From Nitrospirota bacterium (lineage in GTDB: Bacteria; Nitrospirota; Nitrospiria; Nitrospirales; UBA8639), in assembly GCA_011088105.1 (NCBI GenBank), contig JAALKI010000014.1, positions 1-64,000 on the forward strand: a stretch of DNA of 64,000 bases, read 5' to 3'. The stretch's first letter is position 1, and each line of letters starts with the position of its first letter. The position numbers and the translations under genes are program-made. Under the pieces are notes generated by a model. That model saw nothing but the letters and a program-made list of their open reading frames with translations, did not search any database and had not been told where the DNA came from. Below, piece by piece: positions 1 through 8,843 of this stretch.

Positions 1-564
1 TTAATCTATTTTTTTATTGGTGTCATGGCGCAAGCTCGCTGGTACTATGACAGCAGCATGAGAAACAATCCAGGAAAAGAACATTGATGCCCAGCAGAGA
101 TAAGGCATAGGTGCATGTGGAAGTGTGTTGACTGTGGTTGTGGTGCATAGAAATGGTTGTGATGTCGTTTTTCATGAGAGATTGGTCCAAGAGATACGGC
201 TTTGTGAAATATCTCAATCAGTTTGTCGATCAGTCAAATAGTTACGGCTCTTAATAGTCACCTTTGTCTCTTGAGCCTGTACTTGAATGTTTTCTGCCTT
301 GAGCCAAGGGCAGGTAAGGCAATCTTTTTACGTAAGGTTTAGATCTTATTAATGAGAGTGAATGGTCTTGTCTCTTCAGCACATAAATCTTTTCTCAAGA
401 CGTGCATAAAGCATATTGACTATAGGGTGTCCTTGCCCCTCCATTCCAGCCTGAGTTTGCTTTTCTTGGCAAGTCAACAAGGTTCTGCTAGGAGTTATGC
501 TGTTGTCATTGGAGGTCCTCATATCTCTTAACATCAATTAAGAGAACCACTGCTAGTAAAGCAA

Positions 565-591
565 GAAATCGCCTATGTGATAAGCGATTTC
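565..591. other. Perfect 8-bp inverted repeat (hairpin)
   Basis: GAAATCGC at 565-572 is matched by GCGATTTC at 584-591 around an 11-nt loop. No T run follows on the plus strand, so it is not a clear terminator. It lies about 60 bp upstream of the promoter preceding copZ and could be a remnant terminator or a binding site. Confidence 0.35.
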
Positions 592-648
592 GCGTTTGAT
601 CCCAGAAATATCTTGAGATCTTCCTTTCCTACTCGAACAACGGTAATC

Positions 649-677
649 TTGCCTCACTGTTGACGCGACAATATAAT
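649..677 (+). promoter_or_regulatory. Sigma70-like promoter for copZ-copA
   Basis: A perfect -10 box TATAAT at 672-677 is preceded after 17 bp by TTGCCT (649-654), four of six consensus bases. Transcription would start near 684 and give a leader of about 100 nt before copZ. The spacer is normal, unlike the 19-20 bp spacers of MerR/CueR-type copper promoters, so copper control by CueR is not supported by the spacing. Confidence 0.5.
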
Positions 678-785
678 CAATTCATGCATTGTTGATAGCC
701 TAAGCGGTAGGATGGAGGATAGGCTGGGTCATGGATACTGACTCTAGGTGGGCATGAGAAGATTCGAAAAGAGGGAGGCTGGGTT

Positions 786-1007
786 ATGGTGAAAACAGAA
801 CAATTTTCAGTAATAGGCATGACATGTGGGAATTGTGTCCGTCATGTCGAAAAAGCCTTGAGAGGAGTGCCAGGAGTATCATCGGTTACTGTTGTGCTAG
901 ATGCAGCACAGGCTACCGTTGAATATGATGCCGATAGGGTAACGGTCGATGCCTTGACTTCAGTCATGACGGAAGCTGGGTACACGTTGGGAGCCACTCC
1001 CGTTTAA
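786..1007 (+). CDS. copZ: Copper chaperone, HMA-domain protein (CopZ-like)
   Basis: A 73-residue protein consisting of a single heavy-metal-associated domain with the metal-binding motif MTCGNC (Cys14 and Cys17), followed by the usual ferredoxin-like fold pattern (VRHVEKAL, then VTV and ATVEYD strands). Such proteins bind Cu(I) in the cytoplasm and hand it to the N-terminal domains of CopA. The ATG follows a GAGGGAGG ribosome binding site. It sits 16 bp upstream of the copper ATPase gene and is surely co-transcribed with it. Metal choice (Cu rather than Hg or Zn) is inferred from the motif and the neighbour. Confidence 0.9.
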   Translation: MVKTEQFSVIGMTCGNCVRHVEKALRGVPGVSSVTVVLDAAQATVEYDADRVTVDALTSVMTEAGYTLGATPV

Positions 1008-1023
1008 CAATTCAGATATCCTC

Positions 1024-3513
1024 ATGGTAATGATGAGTGTCCATACGACATTTCCTGTTCGAGGGATGACCTGTGCATCCTGTGTGTCTCATGTCGAGCA
1101 GGCGCTACTCGCTGTTGTTGGGGTAGAGTCAGCCGTAGTGAACTTGGCCACTGAAATGGCAACGGTGGACTATGACCCTCGTCTCGTCAATCCAAAGGTC
1201 CTTACACAGTCAGTGCAGGATGCAGGATACTCGATTCCTGTCGAAACGAAAATTGTGCATGTGGCAGGAATGACCTGCGCGTCCTGCGTGGCGCACGTTG
1301 AAAAGGCGTTGCGACGTGTGCCGGGTGTTTCGTCGGCTCACGTCAATCTAGCCACGCATCAAGCCACGGTCGAGCATTGGCCTGATAATACAATCGCTCA
1401 ACAACTTCAGCACGCGGCGCATGACGCGGGCTATACTCTTTCTTATGCTCAAGCGCATCCTCAAGAGAGCGTTGAACACAAGACACAACAGGAATTGGCG
1501 CAGTTAGGGAAACGGGCTCGTCTAAGCGCCATTGCGGGGGGTGTGGTGCTGATGGCTTCTATGAATGTGATTCCAGGTCTTTCTGTTCTGAGTGACCAGT
1601 TTCGATTCATCCTCCTCTTTATCTTCACGACACCTGTTCTTATTTGGGCTGGGCATCCCATTTATACCGCAGCTTGGAGTGCCGGGCTGCATAAGACGAT
1701 GAATATGAATACGCTTATTGCTATTGGGACACTTGCGGCCTATGCGTATAGTGTAGCGGCAACGTTCGTGCCGTATGTTTTCGAGCAGGAAGGGCTAAAG
1801 GCCGAAGTTTACTATGATACCGCCATCATCATTATTGCGCTCATCTTATTCGGTCGCTATTTAGAAGCAAAGGCCAAGGGGCGAACGTCCGTTGCCATTA
1901 AAACGCTCATGAACCTCTGTCCATTAACCGCTTGCGTGCGACGAGGTGATGATGAATTCATGATCCCCGTTGATGATGTATTACTTCATGATCGAGTCCT
2001 GGTTCGTCCCGGAGACCGCATCCCGGTGGATGGGGTGATCCAAGAGGGACATTCCAGTGTTGATGAGGGAATGTTAACGGGAGAAAGTCTACCCGTCGAA
2101 AAAGTTGTTGGATCAATGGTGTATGCCGGGACGGTCAATAAGATTGGGAGTGTGATCTTTAAGGCGTCGGCAGTTGGGAAAGACACAGCATTGGCACAAA
2201 TTGTTCAACTTGTCCAGGATGCTCAAGGTTCAAGAGCGCCAATCCAACGGTTTGCAGATCGTGTGGCGAGTGTGTTTGTCCCAATCGTCTTGGGGATTGC
2301 CACACTGGCTTTCTGGATTTGGATCGTTGTCGGTCCGTCCCCGGCCTTTACGTTTGCGTTGCTCGCTTTTGTGACAGTGTTAATTATTGCTTGCCCTTGC
2401 GCCTTGGGATTGGCGACTCCAACCGCCATTATGGTAGGGATGGGGCGTGGAGCTGAACAGGGCATCCTTATTCGTGATGCTGAAGCGCTCGAAACCGCTC
2501 ATGGTCTTGATACCATCGTCTTTGATAAGACTGGTACGTTAACGCTTGGTATGCCACGTGTGACGGATGTCATCAGTCCCAATATGGATCAGCGGGAACT
2601 TCTTTATCTGGCTGCGTCTGTGGAATGCCGATCGGAGCATCCGCTTGCCCAAGCCATTGTTGAATGGGCCAAGGAAGAGAAGTTGGCCCTAGAGGACCCA
2701 ACCAATTTTTCCGCTATGCCGGGGCAAGGGGTTGAAGCTTCTGTTGCTGGCCGTTCCGTGCTGATTGGGACAGCCAAGCTTATGGTTGATCGTTCATTGG
2801 TACTGAATGACTTGGGTGCAATGGCAGATCATCTGGCTACTGTTGGGAAAACGCCGATTTTTGTTGCTGTGGATGGTGAAGTCCAGGGGGTGATTGCTTT
2901 GGCCGATATGCTTCGTCCCGAGGCGAAGGAGGCTATTGAGGCTTTGCAGAAAGCCGGTCTGGCAACGGTGATGCTCACAGGTGATAATCAACGTGTGGCA
3001 GATGCCATTGCCGCGGAGCTCGATATTGCGCATGTGATGGCCGAAGTGCTGCCAGATCAAAAATCCACTGAGATTCAAACAATGCAAGCGGCAGGGAAAC
3101 GAGTGGCCATGGTTGGTGATGGGATCAATGACGCTCCGGCCTTGGCACAAGCCGATGTCGGGATTGCTATTGGTGCTGGAACGGATGTAGCCATGGAAAC
3201 GGCACACATTACCTTAATGACCGACGATATCCGCGGTGTGGGCAATGCCATTTATTTAAGCCGTGCAACTATGCGAACAATCTATCAAAACTTATTTTGG
3301 GCTTTTGGTTACAACGTGGCGCTTATTCCGATAGCCGCCGGGCTTTTCTATCCGGTCTTTCAGAACATGGGCGGGGTGCCTCCTGCGCTCATGTTCATGT
3401 TTGGAGAAAGCGGCTTGCTGAACCCTATGTTGGCTGCCGCTGCGATGGCAATGAGTTCAGTCAGTGTCGTCTTGAACTCCCTCAGACTCAGACATATCCG
3501 GCTAGCTGTGTGA
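1024..3513 (+). CDS. copA: Copper-translocating P1B-type ATPase
   Basis: An 829-residue membrane ATPase exporting Cu(I) from the cytoplasm. Two N-terminal HMA domains carry MTCASC (Cys17/Cys20 and Cys85/Cys88). The transmembrane CPC motif of Cu(I) pumps is at about 457-459, the phosphorylated Asp501 lies in DKTGTLT, the nucleotide domain has SEHPLAQA, and [10 protein letters not shown] lies near residue 700. Length is normal for two-HMA CopA. Met codons also occur at residues 3 and 4, so the exact start is uncertain by a few codons. A 5-bp stem (3519-3533) lies just after the stop but lacks a T run. With copZ this is a complete copper-efflux pair; no CueR or CsoR regulator is adjacent. Confidence 0.96.
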   Translation: MVMMSVHTTFPVRGMTCASCVSHVEQALLAVVGVESAVVNLATEMATVDYDPRLVNPKVLTQSVQDAGYSIPVETKIVHVAGMTCASCVAHVEKALRRVPGVSSAHVNLATHQATVEHWPDNTIAQQLQHAAHDAGYTLSYAQAHPQESVEHKTQQELAQLGKRARLSAIAGGVVLMASMNVIPGLSVLSDQFRFILLFIFTTPVLIWAGHPIYTAAWSAGLHKTMNMNTLIAIGTLAAYAYSVAATFVPYVFEQEGLKAEVYYDTAIIIIALILFGRYLEAKAKGRTSVAIKTLMNLCPLTACVRRGDDEFMIPVDDVLLHDRVLVRPGDRIPVDGVIQEGHSSVDEGMLTGESLPVEKVVGSMVYAGTVNKIGSVIFKASAVGKDTALAQIVQLVQDAQGSRAPIQRFADRVASVFVPIVLGIATLAFWIWIVVGPSPAFTFALLAFVTVLIIACPCALGLATPTAIMVGMGRGAEQGILIRDAEALETAHGLDTIVFDKTGTLTLGMPRVTDVISPNMDQRELLYLAASVECRSEHPLAQAIVEWAKEEKLALEDPTNFSAMPGQGVEASVAGRSVLIGTAKLMVDRSLVLNDLGAMADHLATVGKTPIFVAVDGEVQGVIALADMLRPEAKEAIEALQKAGLATVMLTGDNQRVADAIAAELDIAHVMAEVLPDQKSTEIQTMQAAGKRVAMVGDGINDAPALAQADVGIAIGAGTDVAMETAHITLMTDDIRGVGNAIYLSRATMRTIYQNLFWAFGYNVALIPIAAGLFYPVFQNMGGVPPALMFMFGESGLLNPMLAAAAMAMSSVSVVLNSLRLRHIRLAV

Positions 3514-3746
3514 TAATGCTACCTTCGTGGTAGTTGCGATTGTGTCACCATGGTGGCTAACCTTCTTGCCCTCGGCTGGCAATGCGGTTTCCTCTTTAAA
3601 GTATTCAAGCGAATGCCGTTTGTGCTATAGAGATTACGTACACAAGGAGTGTGCTGTTTCTTGGTGCAGCTTGATGTGGAATAGCCTACTGCCGATCTTG
3701 TGGCCTGTGTCCAGTTCGTCAGCAATCCTAACAGGAGGTGATTCAT

Positions 3747-4232
3747 ATGCCAAGGATCCAGGTGTCCTCTCCAGTACGTGCATTACCCGTCGCACGTGTT
3801 TCGTGCCGTCATGTTGCCCTATTGATTCTCTGTGGCGTGGGTCTTGTCCTTGCCGCCTGTCTTCCTTCTATGGCGCCATTCGATCCTGTTTCTCTGGAGA
3901 TGGCCCAAACGTTGAAAAAGGAGTCAATGACCCTGATCGGCAAAGCTACAGATCCTCCCAATCTTCACATGGATGCGATCACGCAGGTTCAGAAAAAGTT
4001 GCAAGATGCCTTAAATTATGAAGCGGCTAAAGTCACCCCAAATGAAATTGCGGTACGGCAATGGAAATTGCTGGGCGACCCTGGAAGGAATTTATTGGGC
4101 GGGTTCCTGAAAAAATGGCAAGATGAGAAAGTTGGACGAAGTCCGACATTTTTGACCAATGTGAAAAGCCTTGTGAGTCGGGCATTTGATGAGATCATCC
4201 AGACAGAAAATCAAAAACCCAAACAGCCATAA
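3747..4232 (+). CDS. Small predicted lipoprotein of unknown function
   Basis: I do not recognise the family. The 161-residue product has a basic N-terminus, a hydrophobic stretch and a lipobox ending LAAC, with the lipidated Cys at about residue 38, so it should be anchored to a membrane on the periplasmic side. The rest is amphipathic and mostly helical. An in-frame GTG at 3738 overlaps the AGGAGG ribosome binding site (3733-3738), so ATG 3747, 8 nt after that site, is the start. It lies 30 bp before another small gene with an equally strong binding site, suggesting a two-gene unit. Confidence 0.75.
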   Translation: MPRIQVSSPVRALPVARVSCRHVALLILCGVGLVLAACLPSMAPFDPVSLEMAQTLKKESMTLIGKATDPPNLHMDAITQVQKKLQDALNYEAAKVTPNEIAVRQWKLLGDPGRNLLGGFLKKWQDEKVGRSPTFLTNVKSLVSRAFDEIIQTENQKPKQP

Positions 4233-4262
4233 GGTTGATTTGGAAATAGGAGGATACATCCT

Positions 4263-4595
4263 ATGGGTGGATTCAACTTCGATCAATTTTTTGATGATTT
4301 GAAAACAGGCATTACGGATCTGGCTAAAAACGATGTCCCTGAGTTTTTACGAGAAGCCACGGATGATGGCAAAGAGTTTCTCGGTAGCATGAGAAACGAT
4401 TTGCTAGATTGGACGCAACAGCTGGCTGATGGGCAACTGAGCAAAGATGAATTTGAGTTTTTAGTGAAAGGCCGAAAAGATTTGGCTAAAATGGAGGCAT
4501 TGACACAAGCTGGCGCCACTGTTGTCAAAGTCAATCAACTCAAGAGTTCTGTGGTGAGTTTGATCATAGATTCAGCAAGACAAATTGGATCATAG
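4263..4595 (+). CDS. Hypothetical helical protein (110 aa)
   Basis: No family recognised. The product is acidic and almost entirely predicted helix (repeated FDDLKTG, LLDWTQQLADG, LSKDEFEFLVKGRKDLAKMEAL), with no signal peptide or membrane segment, so it is probably cytosolic. The ATG follows AGGAGGA by about 9 nt. It comes 30 bp after the small lipoprotein gene and is probably co-transcribed with it. The pattern of long amphipathic helices could suit a lipid- or protein-binding role, but nothing in the sequence fixes it. Confidence 0.75.
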   Translation: MGGFNFDQFFDDLKTGITDLAKNDVPEFLREATDDGKEFLGSMRNDLLDWTQQLADGQLSKDEFEFLVKGRKDLAKMEALTQAGATVVKVNQLKSSVVSLIIDSARQIGS

Positions 4596-4655
4596 AGGAG
4601 AGGCGCCAGAAGGCCTGGCCTATGCTGGATGCCTCGCTGTGATGACGTGAGCAAT

Positions 4656-4681
4656 CCGGTAGGCTGAAGAAGACCTATCGG
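4656..4681. terminator. Possible bidirectional hairpin between convergent genes
   Basis: CCGGTAGG (4656-4663) pairs with CCTATCGG (4674-4681) with one G-U pair and a 10-nt loop, and the flanks extend the pairing imperfectly. It lies between two convergent genes, where a shared terminator is expected, but there is no clear T run on either side. Confidence 0.35.
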
Positions 4682-4696
4682 CTTACTCAGAGATGG

Positions 4697-4942
4697 CTAT
4701 TTAGCTTTTTTCACATAGGCCTTATAGACCTTTTGCAGGTCGAGGCTTTCTTCTTCTAAGCCGACCATTTCGTGCCCGGTAGTTTGGCACCAGGCGGGCA
4801 TGTCTTTTTTAATGCCCTCATCGTCTGAAACCACCTCTAAAACTTGCCCTGGCAGTAATTCTTTAATTTTCTTAGATGTCATAATGATGGGCATCGGACA
4901 GAAATACCCAAGAGTATCTAGTTTAATATCAGCTTCTATCAT
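4697..4942 (-). CDS. tusA: TusA-family sulfurtransferase / sulfur carrier
   Basis: An 81-residue SirA/TusA-fold protein. The family's active-site Cys lies in GYFCPMPI (Cys15), which as a persulfide carries sulfur between partner proteins. The second half has the expected LPGQVLEVVSDDEG strand. It lies 45 bp downstream of a DsrE2-type gene on the same strand. TusA with DsrE2 is a known sulfur-trafficking association in sulfur-oxidising bacteria and archaea. Whether this copy serves tRNA thiolation, cofactor assembly or sulfur oxidation cannot be told; no rhodanese, dsr or hdr gene is adjacent. Confidence 0.85.
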   Translation of the reverse strand: MIEADIKLDTLGYFCPMPIIMTSKKIKELLPGQVLEVVSDDEGIKKDMPAWCQTTGHEMVGLEEESLDLQKVYKAYVKKAK

Positions 4943-4987
4943 GCACGACTCCTCATAGGTTCTTCATTGCTTGGTTGTAGGAGCTCA

Positions 4988-5521
4988 TTAGATAAAAAGG
5001 TTCACAGCTCCATCTTTGGCTTCGGCCAGATATGTTGTCACGCCAGCAAGCTGATCAACCCCATCGATTAAGGTATCTTTGCCAATGCCCATCATACCTA
5101 AGGTTGTTGTGCAGGCAATCAATTTGACCCCAAGATCTTGAGCTGTCTCCAGGAGCTCAGCAATACCAGGCATGCGATTATCAACCATGACCTTTTTCAT
5201 CATCTTGGTTCCTAATCCGCCAAAATGAAAACGAGACAGCGGTAATGTCTCAGCTCCCCCTTTATTAAGGGTGCCGAAGGCACGACGAAGCCAGTCTTTG
5301 GCTGAGCTAGATGTCCCTGGTTTGCGGATGATATTGAGTCCCCAAAATGTAAAAAACATGGTGACCTGCATGCCCATGGCAGCTGCGCCAGTGGCAATGA
5401 TCAAGGCGGCCATCGCCTTATCCATGTCACCACTGAGCACCACAAGCGTGACTTTATCGGCTTTGGTCTCTTGTAGTTCTGCAAGGGCCACTGCTGGTTC
5501 AAGTTGAGTTGTCGCATTCAT
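4988..5521 (-). CDS. DsrE2-like (DsrE/DsrF/DrsH family) protein
   Basis: A 177-residue member of the DsrE/DsrF/DrsH-like family. After a short N-terminal stretch come a beta strand (KVTLVVLSGD), the hydrophobic AALIIATGAAAMGMQVTMFF segment region typical of DsrE2, and a conserved Cys in LIACTTT near the C-terminal half, the likely persulfide site. The open frame extends 25 codons further upstream, but ATG 5521 has an AGGTG ribosome binding site and matches the family start. It is first in an operon with tusA behind a good promoter. Expected role: sulfur transfer together with TusA. Confidence 0.8.
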   Translation of the reverse strand: MNATTQLEPAVALAELQETKADKVTLVVLSGDMDKAMAALIIATGAAAMGMQVTMFFTFWGLNIIRKPGTSSSAKDWLRRAFGTLNKGGAETLPLSRFHFGGLGTKMMKKVMVDNRMPGIAELLETAQDLGVKLIACTTTLGMMGIGKDTLIDGVDQLAGVTTYLAEAKDGAVNLFI

Positions 5522-5581
5522 GATTACACCTATTGATAAGATAAAGGAAGGAAAAGCTGGTGAGACAATACATCTAAATGG

Positions 5582-5611
5582 ACTATAATATGTCAAATTT
5601 TAGGTTGTCAA
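5582..5611 (-). promoter_or_regulatory. Promoter of the dsrE2-tusA operon
   Basis: On the minus strand TTGACA (5611-5606, perfect) is followed after 18 bp by TATAGT (5587-5582, five of six). The start site would be near 5575, leaving about 55 nt before the dsrE2 start. It is one of the best sigma70-type promoters in the window. Confidence 0.65.
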
Positions 5612-5682
5612 GAAAGAAAAACTTGTGTGAGCCTTCAGGATAAAGACGTTACCCCGTTGGAGCGATCTCTACAGCTTTTGTC

Positions 5683-6639
5683 ATGAAACATATTGTTGAA
5701 TGTGTGCCCAATGTGAGTGAAGGAAGAAATCGCCACGTATTGGAATCTCTGAAAGCGGTGGTCTCTAGGGTTCCGGGGGTCTCTTTACTCGATCATCATA
5801 TGGATTCAGATCATCATCGTTCCGTGTTGACGTTTGCTGGGGAACCAGAGGCTGTCGCTGAGGCCGCTTTTGAGGTGGTTCGATTGGGAAGCACGGTTAT
5901 CAACTTAATTGATCATGTTGGCGAACATCCTCGCATTGGCGCTGTTGACGTGCTTCCTTTTATCCCGATTCGTGGAATGCATATGGCACAATGTGTTGAA
6001 CTCGCCAAATGGGTTGGGGCTCGTATTGGTGCAGATCTTAACATTCCAGTATTTTTGTACGAAGAAGCCTGTTCGATTGCTGAACGCCGACGTCTTGAAG
6101 ACGTTCGGCGCGGAGGGCTCAAAGGGCTTGCATCGAGGATGGCAACGCAGGTTCAGTGGAAGCCGGACTTCGGACCTGGTGCACTCCATCCGACGGCGGG
6201 AGGTATTGCCGTTGGAGCACGACAGGTCTTAATTGCCTATAATGTGACCTTGGATATTGATGATGTGGCTGTGGCCAAGGCCATCGCCAAGAAAATTAGA
6301 GCGTCTAATGGAGGCCTTCCGTCGCTCAAGGCGCTTGGCATTGCATTACAGAGGCGGAGGTTGGTTCAAGTTTCCATGAATTTGGTGAATTTTCATGAAA
6401 CCTCTATCACGGCGGCTTTCGAGGCGGTGAAACGTGAAGCCGACCGTCTTGGCGTGACCATCGTGAGCAGTGAGTTCGTGGGACTCGTTCCTCAGGAAGC
6501 ATTGCTCCATACTGCTGGCCTATCTCTCAAATGTCATGAATTGACTATCACACAGGTACTTGAAACACAGCTGGCGATGAAACAGGCTGAGGCTCCAGAC
6601 GTTCAGGATCCCCACATCGAAGAGAATTGTCATGAATAA
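5683..6639 (+). CDS. ftcD: Glutamate formimidoyltransferase
   Basis: A 318-residue protein matching the formiminotransferase half of FTCD: it starts with the characteristic VECVPNVSEGRN, followed by DSDHHRSVLTF and HPRIGAVDVLPFIP, covering the N- and C-terminal formiminotransferase subdomains. The enzyme transfers the formimino group of N-formiminoglutamate to tetrahydrofolate, linking histidine breakdown to one-carbon metabolism. No cyclodeaminase domain is fused or adjacent, and no hut genes are nearby, so its role in folate one-carbon supply is open. The ribosome binding site is poor. The 3' end overlaps the phosphofructokinase start by 8 bp (translational coupling). Confidence 0.9.
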   Translation: MKHIVECVPNVSEGRNRHVLESLKAVVSRVPGVSLLDHHMDSDHHRSVLTFAGEPEAVAEAAFEVVRLGSTVINLIDHVGEHPRIGAVDVLPFIPIRGMHMAQCVELAKWVGARIGADLNIPVFLYEEACSIAERRRLEDVRRGGLKGLASRMATQVQWKPDFGPGALHPTAGGIAVGARQVLIAYNVTLDIDDVAVAKAIAKKIRASNGGLPSLKALGIALQRRRLVQVSMNLVNFHETSITAAFEAVKREADRLGVTIVSSEFVGLVPQEALLHTAGLSLKCHELTITQVLETQLAMKQAEAPDVQDPHIEENCHE

Positions 6640-7915
6640 AAGTCATAAGAAAAAAATTGCGATTCTGGTTGGAGGTGGTCCTGCGCCAGGTATTAATAGT
6701 GTGATTCATGCCGCCACCATTCGGAGTGTCTTAAGTGGCGCTGAGGTTGTAGGGGTTCATGATGGGTTTCAACATATCATGAACGGGGATATCACGAAAG
6801 TTACCTCGTTGACGATCAAAGCCGTCAGTCGTATTCATTTCCAAGGTGGTGCGCTCATTGGAACATCTCGTGCGAATCCAACTCAAAATCCTCAATCTCT
6901 TGCCACAGTATTGGATTCCTTGAAACGATTAGAGGTGACGGGCCTCATGACCATTGGCGGTGATGATACGGCTTTTTCTGCATTGCAACTTGAAGCATTG
7001 GCCCAGGGCCAATTGCACGTGGTGCATGTTCCTAAAACCATCGATAATGATTTGGGCTTGCCTAATGGCGTTCCGACTTTTGGCTTTCAGACAGCACGGC
7101 ATTTTGGGGTGGGAATTGTCAAAAATATTATGGTGGATGCCCGCACGACAGGACGGTGGTATTTGGTCGTGACCATGGGCCGAAAAGCCGGTCATTTAGC
7201 CTTGGGAATCGGAAAAGCCGCAGGAGCCACGTTGACGGTCATTCCTGAAGAGTTTCCCAAGGGCCCCTTGCGCCTGGCCCAACTATCCCGCATTTTGACG
7301 GGTGCCATTGCCAAACGGTTAAGCCTTGGACGGAACGATGGTGTGGCCATCTTGGCTGAAGGGCTCATTGAACGGCTCGATCCCAGTGAGTTGATAGAGC
7401 TTGGCACGGTTCAGCATGACCAACATGGCCATATTCGCTTCTCCGAATTAGATATTGGAGACATTCTCAAACATGCGGTCAGCAAGGAGCTACACCGCTA
7501 TGACCTCAACATCACGATTGTGACGAAAAACATTGGGTATGAGTTGCGATGTGCAGATCCTATTCCCTACGATATGGAATATACGCGAGACCTTGGGTAT
7601 TGCGCGGCTCAATATCTCCTAGAGGGAGGCAATGCTGCAATGGTGGCAATCTGTGATGGCCATTTTACTCCTATCGCGTTTAAAGATATTCTCGATCCGA
7701 CAACCGGCAAGACAATGATCCGAATGGTCGATATCCATTCTGAATATTATACCATTGCCAGAGAATACATGGTGCGGCTCGAGCCTGATGATTTTTCGAA
7801 TCATGCTCATTTGGATCGATGTGCCAAAGCGTTGAACGTGTCTCCAGAAGAGTTTCGTGCTACATTTTTCCCGGTGGTGAGGCAGAAGACGAGCTCCCAG
7901 AAAGCCGAAGAGTAG
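6632..7915 (+). CDS. 6-phosphofructokinase, predicted PPi-dependent
   Basis: A 427-residue phosphofructokinase. It has the N-terminal glycine-rich loop GGGPAPGIN, GGDDT at 109-113 and PKTIDND at 134-140. ATP-dependent enzymes such as E. coli PfkA have Gly at the second Asp of GGDD and Gly or Thr in place of the Lys; Asp plus Lys is the signature of pyrophosphate-dependent enzymes. I therefore predict PPi:fructose-6-phosphate 1-phosphotransferase, a reversible step usable in glycolysis or gluconeogenesis. Its ATG overlaps the end of the formimidoyltransferase gene (ATGAATAA), so the two are coupled. Why these two enzymes share an operon is not obvious. Confidence 0.9.
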   Translation: MNKSHKKKIAILVGGGPAPGINSVIHAATIRSVLSGAEVVGVHDGFQHIMNGDITKVTSLTIKAVSRIHFQGGALIGTSRANPTQNPQSLATVLDSLKRLEVTGLMTIGGDDTAFSALQLEALAQGQLHVVHVPKTIDNDLGLPNGVPTFGFQTARHFGVGIVKNIMVDARTTGRWYLVVTMGRKAGHLALGIGKAAGATLTVIPEEFPKGPLRLAQLSRILTGAIAKRLSLGRNDGVAILAEGLIERLDPSELIELGTVQHDQHGHIRFSELDIGDILKHAVSKELHRYDLNITIVTKNIGYELRCADPIPYDMEYTRDLGYCAAQYLLEGGNAAMVAICDGHFTPIAFKDILDPTTGKTMIRMVDIHSEYYTIAREYMVRLEPDDFSNHAHLDRCAKALNVSPEEFRATFFPVVRQKTSSQKAEE

Positions 7916-7974
7916 ATGCTCGGTATATTCATTGATTTCTGATTGATTTCCTCAAAAAACATGAGTGTTCTCGT

Positions 7975-8811
7975 ATGAAATCCATTGCGCATCGGCTTGT
8001 CAACGCCCCAGTGTTTGAGTATCTGATTATTGCGTTGATTCTCCTGAATGGGGCCATTCTTGGGCTCGAAACGTCCCCAAACATTGTCAGAAAATATGGC
8101 GGGCTTTTGTCTATTGGTAATCATACCATTTTAGGCATGTTTATTCTGGAAGCAATCTTAAAGATGACCGCGTTGGCACCTCAGGTAGGTCGATATTTTA
8201 GAGATGGCTGGAATCTTTTTGATTTCTCCGTGATCGTCTTTTCTTTAGTTCCTGCAACGGGCGAATTTGCCATGATTGCACGGTTAGCCAGGCTGCTCCG
8301 AGTTGTTCGATTAATTTCGACGATTCAAGAACTCCGCCTGATTGTGGCGACGTTGGTTCGGTCAATTCCAAGCATGGGCCATGTCATGATGTTAATGAGT
8401 TTAATCTTTTACATTTATGCCATTACGGGCTATCAATTATTTCATGAGCATGATCCGGAGCATTGGCGATCGTTAGGTATTGCCCTGTTGTCGCTTTTCA
8501 GAATCGTCACCTTGGAGGATTGGACGGATATTATGTACACGGCGATGGAGTTGCATCCCATGGCCTGGATCTATTTTGTGAGCTTTGTGGTGGTTGGAAC
8601 GTTTGTCGTGGTGAATTTATTTATTGCCGTGGTCTTAAATAATTTAGATGAGGCCAAAGCAGAACGGCTTCATGCATTACAGTCTCCCGTCACCCATACT
8701 GAGATCATCCGCGATCTTCGTAATACGCAACAAGCGTTGAAACAACTTGAAGCTCGGTTGGATCGTGTGCCAGTTCGTGAAGCAGACCCCATGAGCATGA
8801 CCCATGGCTGA
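7975..8811 (+). CDS. Voltage-gated cation channel, single-domain (BacNav/CavAb-like)
   Basis: A 278-residue six-transmembrane ion transport protein of the NaChBac type, expected to form homotetramers in the inner membrane. S4 shows the arginine ladder RLARLLRVVRL at three-residue spacing, so it should be voltage sensing. The pore loop reads TLEDWTD (179-185), where NaChBac and NavAb have TLESW. Extra acidic residues at the two positions altered in the engineered calcium channel CavAb suggest calcium permeability. S6 (VVNLFIAVVLNNLDEA) continues into a C-terminal coiled coil (residues about 240-262), as in BacNav tetramers. No ribosome binding site is evident. Confidence 0.9.
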   Translation: MKSIAHRLVNAPVFEYLIIALILLNGAILGLETSPNIVRKYGGLLSIGNHTILGMFILEAILKMTALAPQVGRYFRDGWNLFDFSVIVFSLVPATGEFAMIARLARLLRVVRLISTIQELRLIVATLVRSIPSMGHVMMLMSLIFYIYAITGYQLFHEHDPEHWRSLGIALLSLFRIVTLEDWTDIMYTAMELHPMAWIYFVSFVVVGTFVVVNLFIAVVLNNLDEAKAERLHALQSPVTHTEIIRDLRNTQQALKQLEARLDRVPVREADPMSMTHG

Positions 8812-8843
8812 AGAGGATCTCCTCAGTCTCTTAAAGATGAGAA

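Larger units (their letters stand above)
1..785. other. Gene-free region upstream of the copper operon
   Basis: I see no credible coding region here. The only open frame of any length, on the minus strand near the left edge, gives a Cys/His/Ser-rich peptide with no ribosome binding site and no family resemblance. The region holds a perfect 8-bp hairpin and a sigma70-like promoter close to copZ, both listed separately. No tRNA, rRNA or insertion-sequence end is visible. Confidence 0.6.

Noticed and set aside
23-217. Minus-strand open frame near the left edge
   Set aside because: Cys/His/Ser-rich, no ribosome binding site, no recognisable pattern; typical chance frame.
649-677. CueR/MerR-type copper promoter
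   Set aside because: The spacer is 17 bp rather than 19-20 bp and no central dyad is seen.
731-757. Eight-codon open frame before copZ as a regulatory leader peptide
   Set aside because: It has a possible upstream GGAGGA, but encodes no Cys or His run and no attenuator structure is visible between it and copZ.
2794-3207. Long minus-strand frame inside copA
   Set aside because: Antisense shadow of a strongly supported gene.
3527-4021. Plus-strand frame of 164 codons overlapping the lipoprotein gene
   Set aside because: Ser/Cys-rich composition and no ribosome binding site; the overlapping lipoprotein frame has a lipobox and strong AGGAGG.
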